64,000 nucleotides of DNA from Cristatella mucedo (Eukaryota; Bryozoa; Phylactolaemata; Cristatellidae), in NCBI GenBank assembly GCA_009760855.2, contig WPIO01000086.1, positions 662,501-726,500 of the forward strand, read 5' to 3'. The notes beneath the pieces are model-generated. The model searched no databases, was not told the origin of the DNA, and worked only from the letters and a program-made list of their open reading frames with translations. Positions 56,690 to 64,000 of the stretch are shown here, in pieces (the first letter of the stretch is position 1; every line of letters begins with the position of its first letter). The position numbers were made by a program, and so were the translations under genes.

Positions 56690-56885
56690 CAGCCAGGTTT
56701 GAATTTCCGTAGGGTTGTCGTTTAGTTTATCAGTCTTTGTTGGCTACTTCAGCATTTTATGTCACAAATACAGCTGAGTTTCGCCAGCATAGTAGCTATA
56801 GCTACTTTCATGGGCCTGAATCGCTTTTCTGAGGGGTCGGTGTAAATTGATAACAGCAAAAGACCTAGAATGGAGCCAGTGTACA
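56690..56885 (-). mobile_element. LINE-A RT-palm fragment
   Basis: Antisense: CACAAATACAGCTGAGTTTC, CAGCATAGTAGCTATAG, TTTCATGGGCCTGAATCGCT, GTGTAAATTGATAACAGC: the YADD region of LINE-A. Confidence 0.65.
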
Positions 56886-57049
56886 ACTATAAAGGGGATG
56901 GTACTACTGAAACTACTCCCCCAACATCCTATGCAACTTACCGCCTGCTTTGCGGACCAAATAGGTTAGCTATGCCACTTACGAACCTGAAGTCCCAGGG
57001 ATACCCTATCTTCAGTTATTCCGCCTCCGACTGATGTCATAAGAAACTA

Positions 57050-57330
57050 ACTTAACAAAGATAAAAATGCATCTTTTTGTCTCACCGTTTGGTGGTTCTT
57101 TGCAATTTTACCTTTGTGCGCTTATTCGGGCTGACACTTTGCATGCTGCCACTAACCATATTTTCATGTTGACACTGCTCTTCTCACCTCTAACCATACG
57201 ATACTTGTTGACATATAGCTGTTACGATCAACCGTCTGAATGGGAGTCGCGTAAGTCAAATTTAAGGTGCTTAGAAAGAGGTTAATCACCCTAACGGCAA
57301 TATAAAAAATAAATACAATATTATTATTAT
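57050..57330 (+). mobile_element. LINE-B 3' fragment
   Basis: Sense: AAAATGCATCTTTTTGTCTC, TTGCATGCTGCCACTAACCA, AGGTGCTTAGAAAGAGGTTA and ATT triplets. Confidence 0.75.
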
Positions 57331-57489
57331 GGTTATTATTATTAGTGGTATACTGGATAAGATATTGCTGCTATGCGACACGGACGAGTATGACTTTGAC
57401 ACTAACGGTGACTCGTCGGTGAGATAAATATTGGTTTTCAATCACGACAGTATGATATCGCTATTGAATTTGTAAAATGCAGATAGTAA

Positions 57490-58160
57490 ATTCTGCTTGC
57501 TGGCCTACCAAAATGTGTGATCAGGCGCTTACAGCTGGTACAAGAATCTGCAGCTAGGCTCGTGTGTCGTGAGCGTCGCAGTTGCCAAATCACACACTTC
57601 TTGCCGACCTGCTCTGGCTACCAGTCAAGCAACAGATTGACGTCAAGGTTTTGTCGCTCACTTTTTGGTTCCTTCATTCTTTGGCTCCAGCTCATTTATC
57701 AGATATACTCCCCCAAGGCCAAGCATCATACCACCCACTTTTCGGAATCTAACTGTTTACCTATACCTCATAAAAAACCTCAAATCCTTTGATGACCGTG
57801 CATTTAGTAGGTATGCTCCCAAAGCCTGGAAATCATTCTAGAATTGCGTCACGACATTTGATGACTTGACCACATTGAAAAAGAAATTAAAACGAACCTA
57901 TTTATGACAGCATTTAGTGGTTCCCTGTTCTGCGTCCCTTATGTGCTTATGCATGCTGACACTGTGCATGCTGCCACTAACCACACTTGCATGCTGACCC
58001 TGTGCATGTCACCCTTAACCATGATATTCAAGTTGTTCATCAAACACGATACCACTTACCATTTGATCTTCTTTTGCTGTAAATTTTAAGTGCCTAGAAA
58101 GAGATTGATGTCTCTGGGGGCGCTTAATCAATTGTATTATTATTAGTAGTAGTAGTGTTA
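57490..58160 (+). mobile_element. LINE-B 3' half
   Basis: Sense with recognisable protein (MIRRLQLVQESAARLVCRER at 57517), then CTACCAGTCAAGCAACAGAT, CTCCCAAAGCCTGGAAATC, TGCATGTCACCCTTAACCAT and the 3' end GTGCCTAGAAAGAGATTGAT with triplets. Confidence 0.85.
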
Positions 58161-58514
58161 TCGTGCTAGGTGTGCCAGGCTAGTAATTAAGCAGTCAGAA
58201 TTTCGGCTTACAATTTCTTTCGCGAAACGGAGGGGAGCACTGACAGTGGAGGGATCGTGCGTTAGACCTTTAAGTAATGTGTCTGGAAATTAAATCATCT
58301 CCTTATGTCCTACGAGCTGATTAGCCACATTTTCGAGAATCTCAGAAGGAAAATGAAGAGGAGAGACTGGGGACATTACAGCTACTACATGGCCACTAAA
58401 AGACACTTTTTTAGGTACTATTCACCGCATGGAGTTATTTAGAACGATTTTTCCTCGAGGAAAGACACGAGAGGCAGCAGTTTCAAAGTTTCAGAAGACG
58501 AGCTGTTTTAGCGT

Positions 58515-58790
58515 AATAATAATAATAATAATAATTCACTTGATAAAGTGCCCTCAGAGAACTTAATCTCTCTCTAGGCGCTTTACATTTGCTGTAAAAG
58601 TGAAATGCAATTGAATGGTAAGTAAAATCATGCTTGAAAAACAAGCGAAATGAATAATATGGTTAGGGGTGACATGCACAGGCTCAGCATGCAAATGTGG
58701 TTAGTGGCAGCATGCACAGTGTCAGCACGCATAAGCACATCAAGGATGAATCACAGGGACCCACTAAATGTGTATTCACCCGGTGTGTGT
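58515..58790 (-). mobile_element. LINE-B 3' end
   Basis: Antisense: AATAATAATAATAATAATTC, CACTTGATAAAGTGCCCTCA, CTAGGCGCTTTACATTTGCT, GTGACATGCACAGGCTCAGC, GAATCACAGGGACCCACTAA. Little diverged. Confidence 0.85.
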
Positions 58791-58799
58791 ATGGCAATG

Positions 58800-59340
58800 T
58801 GGTTAACCTAAGCTTACATTACTAATGCACATCGCCAAGTGAACTTATACATTCTGACATTTCTATTTTTGCAGCTGTCTGGCCAGGTGCTGGCCAGGTG
58901 ATTTTCCAGGTTCTCGATGCAGACGTAGCTGCCAATCCTGTTTCCGTAAAAGGAAGTGAGAGCTGCAATCCAGTTCATGGGTATCATGAAACACGCGGTC
59001 ACGAAGAGCCTCAACTGCAAAGCCATTTCCGGTTCACCAAGGCGTCTCTGTTGCCCAAACAGTGCTCTAGCCGCGAGGTGTCTAGTGCTATATAGCCCTT
59101 GGTTTTGGCTGAATGATGCACTGCACGGCTTGGCACTGCTTTGATCGGTAGATCAAGGCTGCGAGGCTGTCACCTAAGCGTCCGGTCAACCATCCGGTAC
59201 GGTGCCGCTGTGCTATACAATACATGTAAAAGCTCGTTACTATCATGCTGGATACTCTCCGGCCTTGAATTGATCGCTGAGCTTCGCTGTTCCTTGGGTT
59301 ACTAGCATAAAGGAGCCTAAGCAAGCTCGCTGAAATCAAG
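58800..59340. other. GC-richer island open on both strands
   Basis: The minus strand reads MALQLRLFVTACFMIPMNWI followed by a short polar segment (CIENLENHLAS) at 59026-58814, and a second frame 59339-59088. The plus strand has a good acceptor (TTCTATTTTTGCAG at 58875) leading to VWPGAGQVIFQVLDADVAAN and a frame to 59095. Only one can be coding; I cannot choose. Composition differs from the LINE flanks and suggests an exon of an unidentified gene. Confidence 0.25.
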
Positions 59341-59400
59341 GTTAAGTGCCTAGAAAGAGATTGAGTTCTCCGAAGGTGTTATATCAAATGAATTATCATT
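59330..59400 (+). mobile_element. LINE-B 3' tail fragment
   Basis: AAATCAAGGTTAAGTGCCTA, GAAAGAGATTGAGTTCTCCG, then a shortened end and ATTATT. Confidence 0.65.
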
Positions 59401-59580
59401 ATTAAGATCGGCCCGATTATGCCGGCCTCTGTCTAAGGCAATGCAGGTCACGTTAGATTGAATGGGTCACTAGGGTTCAGTCAACTGCCTTGAAATCTTC
59501 AGCCGGAGATAGAGCATCTCTGGAAGCATTGCTGAAGTGCCGGACATGGGCTCTTCAGTAGACGCCGCCAAAGAGACCAC

Positions 59581-59844
59581 ATGAGCAGGGAAAAATACCT
59601 GGTCGCGATCGGAATGCACCTAAGTATCTCACGGGGCACGGAACACTCAGCTGTTGCTGGCCTATCATGCCGGCATCCAGAGTGTGGCTACCACAAAATG
59701 CTGCATTGCCACGTTGTATGCGCTACTCTTGTCACTAGCAAGACTACGTATCTGTGCTTTTCACTTGCTATGAAATTCCCGGCATTAAAAAGATATTTCA
59801 ACCTGCCTTCCAATTGCACAGCAGATCGACCCCGAAACTTTTGA
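59581..59844 (+). CDS. Unrecognised Cys/His-rich open frame
   Basis: 87 codons in a GC-richer patch. It contains LSCRHPECGYHKMLHCHVVC, with four Cys and three His in 20 residues, then a hydrophobic LVTSKTTYLCFSLAM. The spacing does not match a standard zinc finger I know. The minus strand is also open. No paralogue in the window. Confidence 0.25.
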   Translation: MSREKYLVAIGMHLSISRGTEHSAVAGLSCRHPECGYHKMLHCHVVCATLVTSKTTYLCFSLAMKFPALKRYFNLPSNCTADRPRNF

Positions 59845-59884
59845 TCTGAGTTATAAGCAGAGCCTGAAGGCAATCGTGGCATGC

Positions 59885-60180
59885 TAATAATAATGATAAT
59901 TCATTTTATATAGCACCCTCTGAGAACTTAATATATTTCTAGGTACTTTGCAATTTCTGGAGAAGAAGCGTGATCGAATGATTGGTGGTATTATGCTCAA
60001 TAAGCAACAAGAATAACATGGTTTGGGATTACGTGCACAGGGTCAGCATGCAGCTTCATTAGTTGCAGCATGCACAGTGTCAGCACGTATAAGCACATAT
60101 AGGACGAATCACATGAACACACAAAATGCTGCGAGAAGTAGATGCGTTTTAGTGTCATTGTAAGTATATAATGTAATGTA
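59885..60180 (-). mobile_element. LINE-B 3' end
   Basis: Antisense: AATAATAATGATAATTCATT, TTATATAGCACCCTCTGAGA, TTTCTAGGTACTTTGCAATT, GTGCACAGGGTCAGCATGCA, ATGCTGCGAGAAGTAGATGC. Confidence 0.75.
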
Positions 60181-60224
60181 ATGTATAATGTAATAATATG
60201 TTTTAATTTATTATGTAATAATAT

Positions 60225-60720
60225 ATTTTATATAGTCCTCGGAGAACTGAATTTCTCTCTAGGCACTTACAGATGCTGCATATACACCATTCCCAAAGGT
60301 TCATTGGTAACATATGCAAGCAGCAAGCATAGTGTAAGCAGGTGCATGCCCACGAAGGCGAATCGTAATGGCGACATCAAAGGATGTAAAAAAAATGGTG
60401 CTTCTTAATCCAAAGTCCATCAACATGCTTACCTAGCTCAACCAGTGATAGTCAAGAGTCAATTGAAAAAAATGACTTGCTTGAAACCAATGCTATTCTC
60501 ACTTGCAAAAGTTATAAAAAATGTGAGCATTCCATTTTGCTTTTGGCGCCCCTTTAACCTTGGCGCCCGGGGGTACATGTATCCCCCTGCCCACCAATTG
60601 CTCGGATTCTGTGAGAGGGATGGTACGACTGTTAAAACAACCGGACCCAGCACCAAGTACTGAGGCACACCGTAATCAAGTGATTCCTCGGATGATCTTT
60701 GTCCATTAGCATAAATGCTC
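60225..60720 (-). mobile_element. LINE-B fragments
   Basis: Antisense: TATAGTCCTCGGAGAACTGA, TCTCTCTAGGCACTTACAG at the 3' end. A jump to the GVPQ region follows at 60600-60720 (ACGACTGTTAAAACAACCGG, GGATGATCTTTGTCCATTAG). Internal deletion of most of the ORF. Confidence 0.65.
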
Positions 60721-62044
60721 TGTAGTGTCACTCTAGCTAGACCTCTGACAATTTACTTACTTTATCTCTGAAAACCAAGTGTATAAGCTGTGCTTATGCG
60801 TGCGGATAAGTAGAAAGCCACCACGAGTGGTGGACTACCTTATCCTTGGCAAATAATAACCATTTGAACGTGTAAATGCCACCTCTGGTGGAGGAGAAAT
60901 GCAGTTGAATATTAGCACCGTAATAAATTACTTCAAATTTCAGGCATTTTCTGCATCCTACATAAACGCTATTACTATGCAACACAAAAAAGTTACGACT
61001 AAACCAGTAGATGTTAAGCAAATTTAAGCCTGCTCTCCTACTGTTGTTCCCATCAAGAATCTTCATCAAGAGGCATTTGTAATGTTTTCCAACAGTTTTA
61101 CGAACAATATTAGCCAGAAGGTTCTTCTAAATTTGTGGAGCTGATCGCTCTAGAGAGTAATAATGTTTGTGACCCCAACGATCTTCTCCGGAACGCACAC
61201 TTAAACATGGTCCATACTGCCAGCTCTTCTAAATTCTTAGTCAGCTAATATTTGTATCGATCTCAGAGTAATCTTAGACACATTGTTTCTTTGCCAGTAT
61301 ATCAACAGTACTCAGCCGCCGTGGATAAGGGCCTACCATCGTGAAAGATCTCAGAGAATTAACCGGAATTGATTGTTCCACGAACCACCTTAGTGTCAGG
61401 CACCTTCCGCCAAATCTTACGTTGGTCCACTTCGGTTCACACTGAATATTCAGTCATTATTGACGAAATAATCACTGAGCTTAATGTGAGCAGTTCTTTT
61501 TGTGAAGAACGCCAACATAACTTTGATCAACCTTCCGCTGCAGTTTGGGAAAAACTATATCGTGCTCAGATATTGGTACCTCAAACCACCTGAATGATTT
61601 CAACCAGAACATCGTCTCTTGCATCTGTATACAGCTTCTGTGTCTTAATCCAAATAACTTGTTAATGGGTCTCCCTATTTTAAGCTGGTAAAAACTATGA
61701 GAATTCTCTCTTACTTTGACAAAAATGCCACAGTTAATCTTAAATTGACTCCTAAATTACCAGAAACAGCCTTCATAGATAACTAATACTCACTAATCTC
61801 ACAGCACCTATTGTGTACATTTTAATAGATGACAGATTTCAGCGACTCTTGTCTATCGTCAACCTCACAGCTGCTTTTAAAACACAGCTCACTAGCCTTT
61901 ACTAGCTTAGCATTAAGCAAAGTTTATTTCTACTGTCAATCACTTATAGGTTCATTCAATTTTTTCATAGGCCTAAACGTCTCAAATATTTTAGAACGAG
62001 TTATAGCATTAAACCACAAGCTTTTGTGACTCAAAATAATAAAT
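60721..62044. other. No gene recognised
   Basis: An open frame at 61369-61593 (plus) reads IIDEIITELNVSSSFCEERQ and WEKLYRAQILVP: helix-like, but without homologue or splice context. The rest is featureless. Confidence 0.3.
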
Positions 62045-62235
62045 AAATAAATCCCAGCTGATTAAACAGCCTTTTTTTGTATAGCGACAGAAGAGCCTTT
62101 ACGGCTATCACCACCACTTGCAGTGACGAAAAAGGATCACCCACCGCAGAAATCAATCCCTCGACCTCGGGACCGAGGTCGTAAAAAGCAACCGCCTTAC
62201 CTAGTGTGCCATCGCGGCTCACCTGCACCTCTTAA
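62045..62235 (-). mobile_element. tRNA-derived SINE, full-length-looking copy
   Basis: On the minus strand: GCGATGGCACACTAGGTAAG (box A area), ACGACCTCGGTCCCGAGGTC (a strong stem), then TCACTGCAAGTGGTGGTGAT, AGCCGTAAAGGCTCTTCTGT and AGGCTGTTTAATCAGCTGGG. The box B is altered relative to the 19.78 kb copy (GAGGTCGAGGGATT instead of GGTTCGATTCC). The tail ATTTATTTATTTATTATT follows. Confidence 0.75.
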
Positions 62236-62589
62236 TCAACAAAAAATAATTTACCAATCTAGCACCAAAGTTTTATTTCCCATCAGTCTTAGCCTTACTT
62301 TTGCAAATGCCACTGTAGACCCTGACCTTTACCTTGACCTATACCTTTTGAAATCTAGGAAGGGGTTTTACAAAACCCTTTCCTCAAAGAATAGACCTTT
62401 TTGGTGCAGTTCAGGATTTGCACATAGGCATGAAGCTTTAGTATGCTCATTGTTCTGATTAAGAAATGTATTAAGACTCTGGCTTTTCTTGAGTTATGCT
62501 AATTACGAGCCTGGTACGACATAACCATAAGATATCTCTAATGGTTGAAGGCCTAGGAAAAACCACCGAAAATAAGGTTTTATCAGCTC
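62236..62589. other. No gene recognised
   Basis: The 111-codon frame crossing from the SINE into this stretch is not supported by any motif. Confidence 0.3.
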
Positions 62590-62700
62590 ATTGACCATGA
62601 TAATGCTAACTATTCGATCATGCTTCCTTTATAGCAAATGCAAAGTGCCTAGAAATAAATTGATTTCTCTGAGTGAGCTATAAAAATGCACTGCTATCAG
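62590..62700 (+). mobile_element. LINE-B 3' tail fragment
   Basis: ATGATAATGCTAACTATTCG, AAGTGCCTAGAAATAAATTG, TCTCTGAGTGAGCTATAAAA, then AATATTATTAC. Confidence 0.65.
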
Positions 62701-63744
62701 TAATATTATTACAATTGCACGTTATTATCGGAATTAGAATTGGTGAGCTACTGCTGGAGTTTTGCAGAGGCGGCTTTCTCTAGCGATGAATTATGCTGGC
62801 CCTATCGATGGACATAAAGTTACTATTGACATACGGGCATTTGTGTATCATATACCATCCTCTGCTATCGTCGCTGTAATTGCCTATAGGGAAGCAGCAT
62901 CAAAAACTCGCTTGCTGTGATTCAAGTGTAACACCAGTAACAATAACGTTTTTCCTGACATGGTGACTTTATTCGTAATCCATTTTTGTGGCGAAACTGC
63001 CGTCGTTCAGTAGATGGTAATTCCAATTTCATATATATACTCGACCAAATGATTATGTCAATAAAACACGTATTGGAAACAAAGCTACTTTTTGCAACCG
63101 TGGTGGTCTGTGCTGGCTAGACTCAGATGAGTTAAAAATAATAAAATTCGGGCAGTAGCAAGTCAGCGATAAGATTACTTCAATAAATCTGTGCCTTAGA
63201 AAGTGAATGATACGAATGAGATTTTGGATGCAATAATTTTTTGGGTCCTCATTGGTAACTCCAATTCTCTACTCTTCTGAATAGAGAAACCTGTGCTTCC
63301 TGCGTAAACGTGTGCATGAGAGTAATGAACTCTCATTAAACTTATTTTAGGAATATTTCAGCAAATGTGCAGGTTTATCGATAGCTTGAATTAACTCTTG
63401 TGACTTTCATTAATCTATGAATGACATGAGATTCCTACTGATAATCAAATGTCCTTGATATAGAATACAAGATGACTTCCCCTCTTTATAGGCATTTTTA
63501 ACGTAAAGCAGCTAAATATCAAGCATCTAAGATTAATCTTTTGACTGGATAAGCACAAAATTTGGGACAGGTGGGAGGTTGGGTCCCGCTACATCACCCC
63601 GTATGCTACTTAATCTACGTTGCTGCCACATTGTGGTACCAGCGCTGGCGCCCAGACGAATGCGGTTTAAAACCACCTCATAAAGGAATCGTCTTTAAAG
63701 TGTAACTAATCAGTACTATTAGAACAACCTAGATAAGTCTCGGC
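62701..63744. other. No gene recognised
   Basis: AT-rich; no ORF over 60 codons and no repeat landmark. Confidence 0.35.
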
Positions 63745-63835
63745 CATTACGTGGAATGTATGCAAAGCAATGTATATGTAATGTATATCCATCTGTAACT
63801 CCACAAATTCATGCAGACGTTGGAACGATGTGGGG
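63745..63835 (-). mobile_element. LINE-A 3' tail fragment
   Basis: Antisense: GCAATGTATATGTAATGTAT, ATCCATCTGTAACTCCACAA, CATGCAGACGTTGGAACG; only about 90 bp. The last ~165 bp of the window hold nothing I recognise. Confidence 0.6.
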
Positions 63836-64000
63836 GAATAAATAGATAAAAGCATTTACGAATTTGGGTAGGACTTCCACGGTCCAACTTAATCTTGAAG
63901 GCAATTGCTGCAGTCCTGAAGTCGTACTGACTTCAACAGATGAATGCTTCTTCTTAACGGGGATACCCACTGAACATATCTCGACTCACTGAGGGCTCCA

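Noticed and set aside
62123-62458. 111-codon plus-strand frame
   Set aside because: Its first third is the antisense of the SINE and the rest has no protein-like features.

Overview
The window is nuclear DNA from an animal, most likely an invertebrate. It is AT-rich (roughly 60-65% by eye), has no bacterial-style operons, and is packed with broken non-LTR retrotransposons. Real genes appear only as short exons flanked by GT...AG splice signals. I cannot name the phylum. No rRNA gene, intact tRNA gene, CRISPR array or complete gene was found. Two CR1/L2-like LINE families make up perhaps 40% of the window. LINE-A ends in a conserved stretch read as TCTGTAACTCCACAAA on the antisense strand, followed by an ATTAC pentamer tail. 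LINE-B ends in GCGCCTAGAAAGAGATTGAG, a GGGCGCTTTATCAAGTGCA-like stretch and an ATT-triplet tail. Nearly all copies are truncated at the 5' end and lie on both strands. The best LINE-A copy (9975-11205, minus) keeps 384 uninterrupted codons with GVPQGS and YADD motifs. A tRNA-derived SINE is present in at least four copies (about 12.75, 16.65, 19.78 and 62.05 kb), one of them inside a LINE-B copy.

The most interesting content is a set of plus-strand exons that look like one family of small single-pass membrane proteins, repeated head to tail and spread over about 50 kb by LINE insertions. Three exons lie close together at 27499-28228: a beta-rich, Cys-bearing ectodomain exon; a second Cys exon (FC-x3-CC); and a transmembrane exon. 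Two 116-nt cytoplasmic exons (9184-9299 and 42861-42976) share length, phase (1 to 0) and sequence. Two tail exons (2609-2731 and 47419-47562) share the end PSYEMVM, which carries a (P/L)PxY motif and a YxxPhi signal. A third tail exon (51349-51510) starts with the same VTNQ but ends in a different tyrosine motif, RYDELEI. Phases chain as 2-2-1-0. Weaker relatives lie at 37.6, 38.8, 40.4, 42.2, 48.6 and 50.8 kb. Layout (Cys-rich ectodomain with a CC motif, one TM helix, PY motif) resembles the Shisa/TMEM92/VOPP1/WBP1 (STMC6) adaptor class, but that is inference. The TM exon contains an 11-bp tandem duplication that breaks the expected frame.

Layout: 0-9 kb, LINE remnants, one tail exon, a duplicated ~150-bp unit and a minus-strand ORF; 9-12 kb, a cytoplasmic exon and the best LINE-A copy; 12-27 kb, SINEs, LINE-B, a GC-rich island near 16 kb and a 79-bp tandem duplication; 27-28 kb, the ectodomain/TM cluster; 28-37 kb, LINEs, a GC-rich frameshifted coding relic at 31.5 kb and a TACA microsatellite; 37-51.5 kb, a second and possibly third run of family exons; 51.5-64 kb, mostly LINE fragments with GC-richer, possibly coding islands at 58.8-59.9 kb.
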